From Maylandia zebra (lineage: Eukaryota; Chordata; Actinopteri; Cichliformes; Cichlidae): 64,000 nt of DNA. The notes beneath the pieces are model-generated. The model ran no database searches and was not told where the DNA came from. It worked only from the letters and a program-made list of their open reading frames with translations. The stretch spans positions 34,030,794-34,094,793 of the forward strand of contig NC_135180.1 of the NCBI RefSeq assembly GCF_041146795.1. The letters run 5' to 3'. Below, in pieces: positions 28,801 to 47,356 of this stretch (the stretch's first letter is position 1; each line of letters starts with the position of its first letter). A program made the translations under genes and the position numbers.

Positions 28801-30523
28801 AACTGACTAACTTTTGTCAATATCAAATAAACTGAGAACTAAAAGGAAATTCTCAATCTCTCCTTGTTGTATAGCTGAGCTTTTCAAACAGTTTTAACAG
28901 TTACTTTAGTCTGACAAAAGCCGAATGACGAATTAGCGCTTCCAGTCAGAGACTGAGGCTACGTCCACACGTACACGGGTGTTTTTGAAAACGGAGATTT
29001 TCCGTTTTCGTTTTAAAAAATAATCCCGTCCACACATAAAGGCAGAAATGAAGGAAAACGCTGCTATGAACATGCCAAAGCAGCAGGTGGCGCTAGATTC
29101 CTAACCGTGCAGAAATGTTGGCCAATCAGAAGTCTAGAAGCCTCGGTGGGAAAAAGTAAACAAAGCTGGGGCATAGAAGCAGAACCGAGTCATATGTGTG
29201 GAGGGACAGTAACTGTGTGTATGTGTAAGCATTTAAACACTGCAGAGAGTAGAATTAACAGTAACAGTATTGTAGAAATTCATTTCACCGAAACAATAAC
29301 GTGGCGCACAGTGTGACGTCAAAAAATGCGCACACCTTTGACACTGCGTTTTCTCAGTTTTTCTAGTCCACATGTAAATGCAAAAACGGAGTTTTCAAAA
29401 ATATCCACCCTGGCCGGAGTTTTTAAAAATCTTCGTTTTCAGTGACCAAAAACGCGTGTGGACGAAAGGTGCAAACGCATAGAAAAATCTGCATTTTCAA
29501 AAATACCCGGGTACCTGTGGACGTAGCGCACGCACCAGTTTATTGTATTTCCAGACTTGCTTTCGGCACAATTTACTACAAAATTTACTACTACCACTCT
29601 GTTTTTTTGTCAGACTTGAAATAGCCGAAATACCTTCACACTACGGAACTTCTATGGCTCTTCCGTTTGACAATCTCTCCGGCATTGGAACCATCATCTG
29701 TTTTCTCTTCGGTCACGCTCGGTTGATTTTTCTAGTCGGCACACTCATTTCCTCCATTACCTGGGCGGTACGGTGGCTGGCTGCTTCCCAAACAAATACA
29801 CATGTGCGGCTTGGCACTTGTGCTGTACGTAACAAGTCACGTGACGTGACGCTGCGGCTGTGATTGGTTCGGCTCTGCGCTACTTAATTTGGATTGGCTG
29901 TTTTTTTGTTTTTGTTTTGTTTTTTTAAGAGGACAAGAGCGGCGAGGTCTATCGCGATAGGTTAATTTTTCTATCGAGAAAAAGTTATATCGCGATACAT
30001 ATCGTTATCGTTCTATCGCCCAGCTCTAGTTGCCTCTATAAGAAATCTACTCTTTTGCTGCTTTTTCCTGGAGACCATCCCATGGATCGAAACATGACCT
30101 CTTTAAGGACACTTTAAAAGGGAATTGAATGGAAAAATCAAATGGGATTCCCTTTTTTTTGACTGAATAACAAGTATTATTCCAGAAACACTAAAATATG
30201 GGGTTCACTCTGGCCCACCTACAGGGAACAGGTATGCTGACTGGATACTGACACTACAACGTTGTTAAGTTTAGATTTGTGATTCTGCTTCATGTGTGAC
30301 TTTTTGGAAAAACGGTTCTTATTTTTGCTTTCTCCCTGTCTGCCTCAGGTCTGATGTGACTTAAATCAGTTGTTGTTGCATTTCATATTTTGTCTGATCC
30401 TCAGTTGTTGTTTTTCTTCTCTCACAGCTGCAGCAGTGCATAGCAGTCAGTCAGAAAGCATCAGAGAAGATCTTCCAGTTCTACAGAGACTCTGTCAAGC
30501 GGCGATACTCCAAAAGCCTATGA
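22840..30523 (+). CDS. exosc5: Exosome complex component EXOSC5 (RRP46), RNase PH-like
   Basis: A structural RNase PH-family subunit of the nine-subunit RNA exosome ring, acting in nuclear and cytoplasmic 3'-5' RNA processing and decay. Six coding exons: 22840-22975, 25644-25757, 25979-26100, 26217-26357, 27815-27904 and 30428-30523. All junctions are GT/AG with matching phases, giving 232 aa against 235 in human. Conserved stretches are [55 protein letters not shown] and the C-terminus RRYSKSL. The first ATG (22840) has a weak context. An in-frame ATG at 22879 has A at -3 and G at +4, and could be the true start (219 aa). Introns hold a LINE relic, a SINE and several hAT elements, but every exon is open and intact. 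Confidence 0.96.
23372..23780. repeat. Repeat segment shared with the hAT element in tmem91
   Basis: About 23530-23765 matches 37870-38135: 'ttggtggaaaaatgtaccat', 'gaccaatcaaaagatgat', a GA-rich run, then 'gcgtgtttggagtgtgtagt'. The start at 23372 reads ttaaccctctgagg. The other copy is followed by ccccagagggttaa (about 38520-38533), so these may be piggyBac-like ends with TTAA, though only one end is visible in each copy. Confidence 0.5.
23915..24600 (+). mobile_element. L1/Tx1-like LINE ORF1 relic in exosc5 intron 1
   Basis: A 169-residue open frame (23915-24424) starts with a charged coiled-coil stretch (about residues 5-75, rich in E, K, L and I) and continues into an L1-type RNA-binding region with VTGL and [20 protein letters not shown], as in fish non-LTR ORF1 proteins. 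The next codons continue the homology in a shifted frame ([14 protein letters not shown]-type) to about 24600 and then meet a stop. No reverse transcriptase follows. It is a broken, 5'-end-only copy, not a host gene. Confidence 0.65.
25098..25386 (-). repeat. Full-length tRNA-derived SINE with (TTA)n tail in exosc5 intron 1
   Basis: On the minus strand it begins gcgaccgtggctcagggggt (A box) and carries ggttcgatccc (B box, about 25319-25329), then 'gggcaagacactttaccc', 'attgtaaagcgctttggg', 'aaaagcgctatataaat' and a TTATTA tail. The two boxes are spaced as in tRNA promoters. Shorter copies are at 6247-6433 and 45895-45995. Confidence 0.85.
26513..27489. mobile_element. hAT-like element in exosc5 intron 4 (outer)
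   Basis: Left end caggggtgttaaactcattt and right end 'tatgtttgacatcactg' are diverged inverted repeats of the CAGNGGTGTCAAAC type. The flanks share only TCAT (26505-26508 and 27490-27493), so the 8-bp duplication is decayed. It carries another hAT element inside. Confidence 0.6.
26806..27302 (+). mobile_element. Nested hAT element (inner) with 8-bp TSD
   Basis: Left end cagtgtttccaacc and right end ggttgggaaaaactg form inverted repeats. The flanks acttaatt (26798-26805) and acctaatt (27303-27310) match at 7 of 8 bases. The internal frame 27003-27209 has a KYLKRKSSQ-type start seen in hAT/ZBED-like transposases, but only about 68 residues remain. Confidence 0.75.
28407..30028. mobile_element. 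hAT element with 'gctgggcgatat' ends in exosc5 intron 5
   Basis: Ends tagagctgggcgatat and tatcgcccagctcta are inverted repeats. Perfect 8-bp direct repeats gttgcctc flank it (28399-28406 and 30029-30036). Internal short repeats of 'cgatat' type occur near both ends. The 1622-bp copy contains a second inverted-repeat element. It belongs to the same family as 41542-42499. Confidence 0.85.
28958..29527. mobile_element. Nested inverted-repeat element with 'gctacgtccacac' ends
   Basis: Left end gctacgtccacacgtacacg and right end 'acctgtggacgtagc' are inverted repeats, followed inward by matching 'tttttgaaaacg' and 'cgttttcagtgacc'-type stretches. No clear target-site duplication. It lies inside the hAT at 28407-30028. 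Non-coding. Confidence 0.65.
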
Positions 30524-30595
30524 GAAACACGGAGCTTTCTTTTGCCTAGTCTTTTTTATTTTTATTTTAACAATGCATGCAAACACTGATGTCGT

Positions 30596-30601
30596 AATAA
30601 A
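30596..30601 (+). terminator. Poly(A) signal of exosc5
   Basis: AATAAA 73 bp after the exosc5 stop codon, in an AT-rich context. Confidence 0.65.
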
Positions 30602-32802
30602 ATATTTAGAAACCCCTGTGGGCTACAATTTCTTCAGTTCAGTTGTAGACAGCTGTGCTTTATGGTGGGAAGGCTTGTATGAGTACATTTGTGAGAGATC
30701 AGAAATGAAAGGAGGAAAGGTGAATGTCAAACAAGTGCATTTATTGGGATTTGCTGATTTTCTTTCACTTTAATATATACATTTAATACAAGGATGTGAC
30801 CTGGGGAAAAGAAAAGCCCTGAATATTTTTTGTAGTAATAAATCCCATTTGCTGCAACCTTTGAACCTTACTGACTCACACGTTCAGAGTCCGCTTATTA
30901 TCTGTACGAGTGACACAAAGCGAGACAAACCTGAGCAGAGCCTGTCGCACGACAGCCTCATCGTTCGGAGCAATCCACGTGAAATGCCTCCATATAAATC
31001 AATAATTGACGTAACTCAGCTGTAACAACAAAGTGTGATTTGTTTTTCTTCTATTAAAATGAAAGTACGGTGGAGACAGACGGTAGTTCAGGATTGTCAG
31101 TGTACAGCTGAATCACAGCGCATCGACAATGAGAGAGCTGACAAGGGCAAGACACGGAGATACCAGAGGTTTGTCTACTAAAATCTGTTAAAAGTGATCT
31201 ATTACCAGCTTTGAAACAACACTGGGATTGCAGCAAACATAGTATTTTATATGTACTTGAGTGTGTGCTCTATAAAACTATTTATCTAAATAGAAAATGT
31301 CAGCTTCCACCTTAGTCATTCCTTTATATTTACTTGGATACCCCCCATTTACTATGTAGTTAAAGGCTCAGAGCTTTATCCAGTCAATTTTGCAACAATG
31401 TTGGTCCAATTGAAGGAAACAAAGTTTGCAGCAGGAAACCAACAAGCTCACCATGCAGGGTTTTCTTATGACCAAACCTGGGATGTTATTGAAACATGCA
31501 TCACAATTTTTGCAACTTTTCTTGGCCCATTTAAATAAAGCATTTGTGTGTTTTTGAACAGAAGTTTTGAGTAGACTTTTTTTTAAGTCAGTCATACTGC
31601 AAGAAGCAAGCTCCTGAAGATGTCAGTTCTATTTTTGGTGGAGAAAATAGCAGAATCTATATTTAAGGAGCATGGTGTGAACAGCCTGGCTGCTTCTAAT
31701 AATGGAATAGCTGATAAAAGGATCATCCTCAGAGTTTCTTCTGTATTTTTGGCACTTTTTCCAGCTCTTTCCTCCGCTGTATATGTTATGATTTCTTAAC
31801 CCTGTGTATATATAGAGGATAACATTTAATGTCTATATCTTGAGTCCATTTTCTACCTCCGAGTTTTGCATTTAATTTTAAAAGTCGTGAACGTATTTTC
31901 TTATACCAGCAACTACACTCTGTGCGTTAGTTATTTAGTGTTCTGTGTATTTCAACATGAAGATAATGATTCAGTTGGTATAAACAAAGCAGAGGCAGTC
32001 CTTTCTGTCAGTAAACAGTGACTGAAGCAGTGTGAAACCAGGATGAGCTTATCGATGTTCACGTGCAGCATTTCCCTCGGGGCCCCTCCCGTCAGCAAGG
32101 AACTCTGGGTTCTCCAAAGGACTATTGCTTCTGGCTCATCGTATGTTTTAAAACATCATCACCAGCTTTCACCTCTCAAGTGACAGTGCTGGCTCAGGCC
32201 CTCCCACAGTGAAGTCCATCGGGATTTATCTGCTGCCACGTCCTTGCTATGACCTCTCATAAATCTGCAGACTCCATCTAATCGTATACTGCCCTCCACT
32301 TAGCTCCTCCCAGGCAGACAATGACACATATCCCCACTGCTTCTTATTATTCATCCATTGTTTGTAATGCTGATATCTACAGTGCTATGGAAAAATGTGA
32401 ATTTCTGTTTTTCTTCTTTCTTTTTTTTTACTTCAGTAATGCTTCACATACGATGACAACTACAGCACAGATTTAACAGAAGGTAACTTAAGTCTTCAAA
32501 TCACTAAACAAGTAACAGACTGCTTTTTCAATGATTTTTCTTCATGTGCTCAGAACATCCTTTGAGCTGATTTTTCTTTTTATAATCCCAAAGCGATTAT
32601 AAACGACACACCAGCTCCCAGCTTCTGTTTTCAGCGTCGCAGCTTTTCAGCTTGGTGTAGATGAAACGTGACTTCAGACAAGTCGACAGACAAACACTGT
32701 GATTATTTGACATTTAACGGTGATATGTTGGCATGTGTTGATCTTCATGAAATATGTGAGAGGTCAGTCTTTTGTATGCATGTCCGTTTCAAAGAGTTGC
32801 TT
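30602..32802. other. Convergent intergenic region exosc5 / tmem91
   Basis: About 2.2 kb between two convergent genes. No ORF with a recognisable domain, no RNA gene and no clear repeat. Part of it is probably tmem91 3' UTR. Confidence 0.4.
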
Positions 32803-39124
<6,322 letters not shown>

Positions 39125-39140
39125 CCTTTCCTTTTTAATA

Positions 39141-41209
39141 CCTGCCACCCAATAGGTGACCACATCAACAACCAAATGCAATCTACAAATCGGTCAACAG
39201 AGCTTCTCCCTGAAGAGTCCAATGGGCTTACAGTATGCAAAGGCAGCTGCTTTGCTGGCTTTAGTATTTCAGTGATAATCCATCTTTAATCCTATTCTTT
39301 AATTTTTCTCTTGTTATAGGGCTTGGCCCTGGGGCCAACAAAGCATGCCAGATTTATGTCAGAGTGAAACAAGCAGTGGTAGCTTTGTCCTGTGAAATGT
39401 TCAGCTGGAGTGACGTTGGATAATTCAAAAATGTCCTCTCTTCACATGTCATAAACAATTCTTTAAGGACTTGATGGTTCAGGCTTTGGCCTGTGTCTTC
39501 CATTTCACATGGCCGCGTCAGTTCGTATTTGCTAATGGTAGCTACTTTTGCTTTCACGCACTATGAAAATCTCGAATCTGACGATGAAAGATCTCGATTA
39601 GTGCTAGACAGTTTAATAAAAACAACGTGCAATGGAAATTCAGTGTGACTGTAGTGTGACTGAAAAACTCTTTCAATAAAATATTATGACGCACTAATCT
39701 AAGCACACTGACTTGGCAACGGTGTAAAAGCTTCAGATGTCAATCTTTCCTCAGTTACACAATGAAAGAGGGCAATTAGTTAGGAGTTGACAAGAATAAC
39801 TTAAAAGTCTTTCCAGCTGTCATTACATACAGCAAAGTGTTTGTTCCTCTGCAAGAGTGTGAAAAAAGTGAACTCAAACTGCTTTCAAAAAGAAGCAGTG
39901 CCCCTTCAGATGACTAAACTGTCACACAGTGGGGCGTTCTGAAGCATGAATATACACAACCTCCGGCAGCAGTCAAACTAGTGGAGCAACAAACGGATTG
40001 GGGCCATATTTGAGGGCAGTTAATCTGTAAAACCAATGAGGCTCCAAAAATAGAATCCTATGAAGCACATCCGCAGGTCAACAGGCCTGTGAACATGCCT
40101 GTTCCTTTGTTGTTGCTGCAGGAAGCGATAATGAAGAAATAAAAGTCCTCTAGTGTTGATTTATTGCTGCGGGTTGGCTACTTGGTATGGCAGCTCTCCA
40201 CTGGGACATGCAATTTTAATGCTTAGCATCCACCTTAAGAGGGTTTCATTCAGGATAGATGAGGACGAGGAATCTCTCTATCCAGATCGCCAGTTAGGAC
40301 GTTGATGTCTGTTAAGAGAAGAACAAGGTCACACAAAATATTTATACTCTCCACTTTTACTCATGTTTAGTTTGCGAGGGTTGTGGGCTCAAGCTACTTA
40401 AACTCCTGATTCACATGCGCGCAGATAACTTCATACAGAAAAAAAGATGCACTCTTATTATATATCAACCCTTTTTTTTTTTACTCCAGTAAAAAAGAAT
40501 CTCACTGTGAGACTGTGAGTCTTGATCGATTTACTTAATAAGCTCCCAGTAGAGCAGAGGATTAGCGTGATTTGAAAGGTTGCCTATGAAAATGAACCTT
40601 TCCCTTATGCACTTAGTAAAAAAAAAAAAAAAAAAAAAGAGCCTTTCTGTTGGTTACATAGGGATTTTTTATATTGTGTATATATCCGTATTTTTATGAA
40701 TTGTAGCAGGTATGGCTGAGGAAATGTTGTCTTTCTTATAGGATTTTTACTCTTACAGGAACCAGAGTTTTATACCAGTTTCAGCCATATATAAAATCTC
40801 TAAAAATTCCTTATGGTTAAATTGTGAGTAAAATAGCGAGGAGTGAAAGTACTTCTTTTCTGCTCCATTCTGGTCCATTGTGGAGCCTGAGCTGGTAACT
40901 TTCCAGTACTTTTCCAAAGATTTAGTCAATATTATAAATATGTAAACATCAGTTAGACACTTTCGACTGTTGTTGATGGAGGGGCACAGCTGCTGTCACT
41001 GTATTTATGTATTTTGATACAGCTACACAATGTAAAAATTGTGAATTCATCAACATGTAGCAGTGTGTAACAAGCCTATGCGCTTGTTCAGGTAGACAAC
41101 TCAAGCTGTGTTGCGTCATTCACACACAACATGTCCCAATATGTTGGTCTATTTAAACACCAAACTTTCCAGTATTCCTCTTTAACATGTCATTGCATGC
41201 TTTTGAAAT
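39141..41209. other. Upstream of tmem91 coding exon 1; no coding gene recognised
   Basis: A splice-acceptor-like ggtggcag ends at 39142 on the minus strand, just ahead of the tmem91 ATG. A strong minus-strand acceptor (tcttctcttaacag) lies at about 40313-40326. A poly-A run occupies 40620-40638. No other domain or repeat is recognised. Confidence 0.4.
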
Positions 41210-42910
41210 CTCCACCCTCTCAACATCATTCAGTTGCTATTACTGGGTGGAACCACCTTTGCCTTCAGAACTGTCTTAAATCTTCTTGGCATAAAGTCAC
41301 AAGGTGCAGGAAATATATTTTTATTTTTTGGAAATAATATCAGAGATTTTAGTCAGTATTGAGATGATAACATCAAACAGTTGCTGATTCAGATCTGTAA
41401 GCTGAACATCCATGAAGGGAATCTCCCTTTTTAACGTGCTCTATCGCAATGAGATCTGATAACTGAAGCCCCCAGGGAAGAGGCCATTTGAGTTCAGTGA
41501 GGTTATTCTCATGTTCAAGAAACCAGTGAGTTGGTTTGAGGTAGGGCTGGGCGATATGACCCAAAATTCATATCTCGATATTTTTTAGCTGGATGGCGAT
41601 ATAAGATATATATCTCGATTTTTTTTTTAAAAGCCATAAGTTAAGAACAAAAAGAGAGTTCCTAGTCACACTGTGTCCCAGATGTCACACGGGCACTTTT
41701 ATTTACATACAGCGTAGATGTACATGAAGAAATTACTCAAAAATAAATTATCAGCATTTATTAAATAATCATGGTCCATAAATAAAAGAAAACAATGTTG
41801 TTTTTGTGCATAACAAAAAGCTCACAATTGTGCAGTCAAAATGTAAACTAATAGACGCTGAGCATAATAACAAAGAGACAGATTTCACAGCTGCACCACG
41901 TCTCTGAACAGGTCCTTATACACACATAGTACGTATCACTCCGCGAGGCTCCTCCTCGGTAGCCGTAATCCTCCGACAATCCATCAAGTGGTGCAGCTCT
42001 GTAGCTTAGCAAAGTCATATTAAAACATTTTTTGACAGATTGCTGAGCGCTGTGTACCACATAAAATCGGTTCGCGGTCAGTAAGCACAACCAGAATTCA
42101 TACATAAGGCGCACTGTCGATTTTTGAGAAAATGAAAGGATTTTAGGCCGTGCAGCCCCTCCTGGCTGCATGTCGTTAGCGCGGTTAGCTCGCTAACACG
42201 TTGACGCCGTCCAGCCCCACGCACGGTAACTCGCTAACGGAGATATTCCGCTTTCATCTTGTCATTGCCTGCAGGTGAAGCTAAGGGGGAGGGGGGAGTT
42301 GTGTTCAGTGAAGGAGAGGTGAGGCCGAGTAACGTTGCGTAGAGACAAAAGTGGACGAAAGAGAGGTATACCTGCGGCTCCACAAGTATAATTATAACGT
42401 AACATAGACTATATCGATATAAACGATATTGTCACATCTTATATCTTGTATGAAAATATATCGATATTTTTAAAAAACTCGATATATCGCCCAGCCCTAG
42501 TTTGAGGTGATGATATTTTGTGCTATGGGAATTTATCCTACTGGAAGCAGCCACCAGAAGATGGGCACGTTGTAGGCATAAAGGGATGGACATGGTCAGC
42601 AACAACTCAGGTAGGTTGTGCAATTAAAACAATGCTCAGCTGGTACTATGGGCACAAAATGGTCAAAGAAAATATCCCCCACACCATTACACCATCACCA
42701 CCAGCCATGTGGCCATTCTCCTCTGACCCCTGGCATAAACAAGGTATTGTCACCCTGAGAACTGCTGCTCATTGGACATTTTCTTTTCTTTTTTTGGATC
42801 ATTATCTGTAAACTGAGGAAGTTGTATGGGAAAATCACACCAGATTAGCAGTTTTGGAAACAATCAGACCAGCCATCTGAAACCAGCAACCAATTCATGT
42901 CACTTGTTCT
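41210..42910 (-). mobile_element. Tc1/mariner-like transposon relic, split by a hAT insertion
   Basis: Two halves, about 41210-41533 and 42508-42910, read as one continuous element on the minus strand when the hAT at 41542-42499 and one target-site copy are ignored. The right half has 'gggatggacatggtcagca', 'aatatcccccacaccatta' and 'caccagccatgtgg', which I recall from a widespread fish Tc1-like repeat. The same family seems present at 15900-16455. Coding capacity is lost. Confidence 0.55.
41542..42499. mobile_element. hAT element with 'gctgggcgatat' ends, perfect 8-bp TSD
   Basis: A 958-bp copy of the family at 28407-30028. Ends tagggctgggcgatatgac and atatatcgcccagcccta are inverted repeats, flanked by gtttgagg at 41534-41541 and 42500-42507. 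Internal cgatat-rich stretches occur near both ends. No intact transposase. Confidence 0.88.
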
Positions 42911-45894
42911 ACTTCTCAGTTTGAACTTTGGCAATAACACTTGAACTCTTGAAAGTGATTACATGGTTAAATGCACTGAGCTGCTTCCATGTGACTGTCT
43001 GATTATATATTTGCATTAGCAAGCAGTTAATCAGGTTTAAATAACATATAATAACATATTTTAAGTTACTGCTGACTATATTTTGTGGGAAATCACATTC
43101 CCTGGCTTTAGGTAAGCTTGTTTTTTTCCAAGAGAAATTGGATGAAATAGAAGCGATTCTGAAGTTTTTCAACTGTTCACACATTTTAGCGACATCGGAG
43201 ATCTTTATCCAGTGGACTGCAATGCATGATCTGATATCCCTACATCATCATCAGTTAATATGTAATATGTAAACTGTTAGTTTAGTTGTCTGAAATGGAG
43301 AAATTAAGCTCATGTAAAACTGACTTTTAATTTTCTAAAGTAAGAATATCTCAAATTAATCAATCATAATTAAATGGTCAAGATTTGCTACTGTCAGGTG
43401 ACAAGCAGGAAGCGATGTAAAAAAAAAAAGTCTTTGTATTGTGTGTTAAGAGTCTTTTCATTCCCGGCAGAATAACAAAGTGTCATTTCAACAAACAACA
43501 TAATATCTCATCAGTAAGTATTCATTCTGCACGGTATATTACTTCACAGGCTCAAGATCAATTCTGTGACTCACTGCACGCTTCACCGCACCACACAGGG
43601 GGAAAAAATGGATTAATTGGGTGTCTTTGGGCTGGCGTATGCTGAGGGCTCCATTTTCTGCTTGCCTTATGGAGGCTGAGTGATTGTTCAACAGAGTGAC
43701 GTCAGCAAAAGCTCTGTGCAAACTGCCTTCCTCTCCTAACACATACGCACACATGTGGACATATGGTGCATTTTGCACACACGCTCATGTAACACTAATA
43801 TTTGTAGCACTTCACCAGCCTCCCCTCTCCCTTCTGCCCCCTCCCAATTGCTGCAGCTTCATTCCAGGAGAGATGCACTCAGCTTTATTACACCCTCTCC
43901 CTCCCTCCTCCACCTCTGCCCATCCACCATAAAAAGACTTCTGTCAGCTGTATTATAAGCCTGCCTCCTTTTCTGATTCTGCAACGCTCATAAAACATCC
44001 AGTCAGGTAGAAGGAAGGTTGCAAGGACGCTGCCGTATATCACCGGCACCACTTTTACAAGAGACCCTCTTCTCTCTCTCCCCATCTCTGTCCTTTTAGT
44101 CTGGTGTTTTGTCATACACATATACAAGCACGCATCTTCTCAGCTCCCTCCATATCCCTCTTCCTTTTCTTTGATCTGACTCTGTTCCTTTTTTATAATC
44201 CAGCCAATACTTTTGGCAAAGCCACTGTACTAAACTTAAAACGTGTCTCTTTGAGTAGCATTTCCACTTACTACATGAAAAGACAGCTTGTTCTTAAGAC
44301 ATCGAAATATGCAACTAAAGTGAAATATTGCCTTAAACCCCTGTCGTGAAAGTAGAGAACTGTTGCTGCTGACTCTTACACAGATTTTCAGCGACTCTGC
44401 AGTCTTTTTGACACACACTGACTCGCTGTCTCTCAGCATACATTCACATTCTCACTGGAAGTAACGGCTGCAATATTTCATCCGATACAGATCAAGATGC
44501 AGATACAGTGAACACACTCATGGGAAAGAAATAGCATAGTGGCTGTAGGAAATTGGAGCTGTAAACGCTTGCAGACTGTAATAAAAAGGCATCCTGAAGA
44601 ACAGCGATGTCAGGCTGATAAGGCCAGAGCAGGCTCTGAGATACGCCAAATGAAATTCTGAAAACGCAAGCGGTGGTTAAATGGCCCTATTGATTTCATT
44701 TCCAAACTCTTTTTCTCCCTTTTGCTCTTCCTTGATCTGTACAGAATGACTGAGGAGAGGAGAGGAAGCTGAACAGAAAAGATAAGCAAAAAAACAGGCA
44801 GGATCGTCAAGAGCGTCGCACAGCACATGAAGCTCAAAGTAACACCATGTTCCTATGGAAACACATTCACCATGGAGTGGAGTGCTCACTGCAGGATAAA
44901 TGAAGCAGAGGCTAATTTGCCATTTCAGTACTGTTCCTCTGCTTGGCTTGATAATAACTGGATGGGATAATTCCAGCATTACTGTGCCTTCCAGTAAAAA
45001 TGTAACTGTCATTTCAGAGTGCAAAAGATAGATAATTTCCACAGAATCACTCTGTAATAACAAATGAGTGCAGTCATGCCAGACACTGGGAATACTTAAA
45101 CCCCCTGCGCAGAATGTGTGTATGACAGTGTGAGCTCATTAATCGGTCCATGGCATGTCCTGCTCTAACACACACACGGACACACACAGTCATTTAGTTT
45201 GCCTCACAAGACATGCATTCACAAACACACTTTGCAGTCCATTGCAGCCTTGCATCACCTTGCCCTTTTAGACACACAAAAACAAACCCTTTGAAGCAGT
45301 CCATGCCAACCAGCCCACATGTTCATGTACACAGCTGCACCATAGTCAGATTGTCTCTTTTCACACACATACACGCACTGCTCGCACAGCTGGTGCTCAT
45401 GTGCAGTGAGGCCCAAGAAATGAGAAGTTACCCATCTGTACTACGTTGCACATTGCTCCAGCATCTCTGCGGAATATGTAGTATGTTGTAGTCAGTCATC
45501 TGAAATATGAATCTGAACGCATCATAGGACACATTCCACAGAGATGCGCTATATTTCTCAATGTGCTGCTATTTGTGGTAAATGTGTATATAGTTTGTGT
45601 TGTTTGTGGAAATGCTTTCCACATGAATAAATGAATAATGGTTTATGTTAATGTTACTGTGTAATAACATTTCACCATTTAAGATAATGTTACTTGTTTG
45701 TGCTTGCCGAGCAGTTACATATCAAACAGTGTGTGCTAGTAATTTGCAGTAATTTTGGTACTTGTCATGTAAAATAAAATGTGAAAATCTGATGAAAGAG
45801 CATTAGAAAACACACACAGTGAAACGCTGCACTACAGGGAGATGATTAGAGACATTTTTAAACAAATCTGCAGTTTCAGCTGTAAACCACTTAC
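42911..45894. other. Intergenic, no gene recognised
   Basis: About 3 kb with no recognisable coding domain or RNA gene. Locally CA/AC-rich, for example 45170-45200. Confidence 0.4.
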
Positions 45895-45997
45895 TAAAGT
45901 GTGTGAATGTGAGAGTGAATGAATAGTGGTATTGTAAAGCGCTTTGAGGGTCCTGAAAAGCGCTATATAAATGCAATCCATTATTATTATTATTAAA
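45895..45997 (+). repeat. 5'-truncated tRNA-derived SINE
   Basis: 'gtgtgaatgtgagagtgaat' followed by 'attgtaaagcgctttgag', 'aaaagcgctatataaat' and an ATT-triplet tail. Same family as 25098-25386. Confidence 0.75.
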
Positions 45998-47047
45998 GAT
46001 GCAAAATAACAAAAATTAAATCCAACACATTAATTTAAGATTCCTGTGCTTTAAATACAATGTTAAAAATGTCGTAATTTATACAATAAAGGACCTCAAA
46101 ACATTGTAGTAATAGACAACAATTAAAGTATACACCTAACAGCCAGTAAGACCAGCATAAAAGTATTAAATAATATTTTTACACTCCAAAATAGTATTTC
46201 TGATTTCTTGAATTCCTAAACCCCCTGAAATATTATCTGACTGTTTTTTATTCAGTAAAGCAAGTTTCATTTTACCTATGCCTGCGCAAATGTGTGTACT
46301 AAACAAGACTGCACAGATGTCATTCATACTGTGTTTACATCAACTGTCCTTCAGTGTAATGACCTGTACACCTGTATTTTTTTTATCTGTGGTGTGTGTA
46401 TGTGTACTAGTGTTAATCTCAATGTGGTCACAAAATTCTGTCAGGATCCACCTTAAAACTTTAGAGAAAAAGCTGGTTCACAAAAAGTACAGCTTTCAGG
46501 ACTTGGCTTGTCATGCTGTACTTGCTGGAATGTTTATGATTAAGCGCTAATGTAAGCCTTTGAGGAACAAATATAAATCAGTGTGTTGCAATGCAATAAT
46601 GACTTGATTAGAAAATTAGTTTCTTGCAGATGAGCAGCACGGTTTCTTACATAGTTTCATTATCATCATCATCACAGACCGAGGGCATGGTGTGTGCACC
46701 ACCCACCCCCCGCAGAGAAAAGACCTGCTCTTAATTAGGACTGCTGACAAACAAAAAAACAAAAAACAAAAAACCCAGAACACCCTGCATGTCTTTTGAA
46801 AGCACTTGGGCTAGGTTTTTTAAGCAGTTTCCCACCGGACATTTTACATTTAACACTTAAACTGATCTGCCAATTCAGATGCTGGCTGAAGGCTGAAAGA
46901 GCTTTAGATGTACTAGCTAAATTAAAAACAAAAACAAAAAGGAAGTGGCTTTTATCAGATGGTCTCCGTGACTCTGCTACGGTGCTCAATACTGCACAGT
47001 AGGCTTGCTATACAGCGATAAATGGCTAAAGAAACGTTAACAATGGA

Positions 47048-47050
<3 letters not shown>
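45998..47050. other. Intergenic, no gene recognised
   Basis: AT-rich sequence leading into a TA microsatellite. No recognisable features. Confidence 0.4.

Positions 47051-47122
<72 letters not shown>
47051..47122. repeat. (TA)36 microsatellite
   Basis: 72 bp of uninterrupted TA dinucleotides. Confidence 0.95.
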
Positions 47123-47126
<4 letters not shown>

Positions 47127-47356
47127 GAGCTCCCACTGTGGTTGAAATACTGTCAGCCTGTTCTTCAGAGAATTACATACATACTGTACATGACAAACAT
47201 AAACCCTCTAAATAAATTAATAATAAATATTAAATAATATTATTACTGGTTCGACCGTTTTTATCTATCCAGCTTTCTGTCTTTTCATCCTCTGACTTTT
47301 AAAAAAGGGGGGTTGAGTGTAAGTAACACCGGAATTTTCTTTGAATATTTCCTCAC

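Noticed and set aside
42518-42811. 97-residue plus-strand frame
   Set aside because: It is the antisense of a Tc1-like transposon relic.
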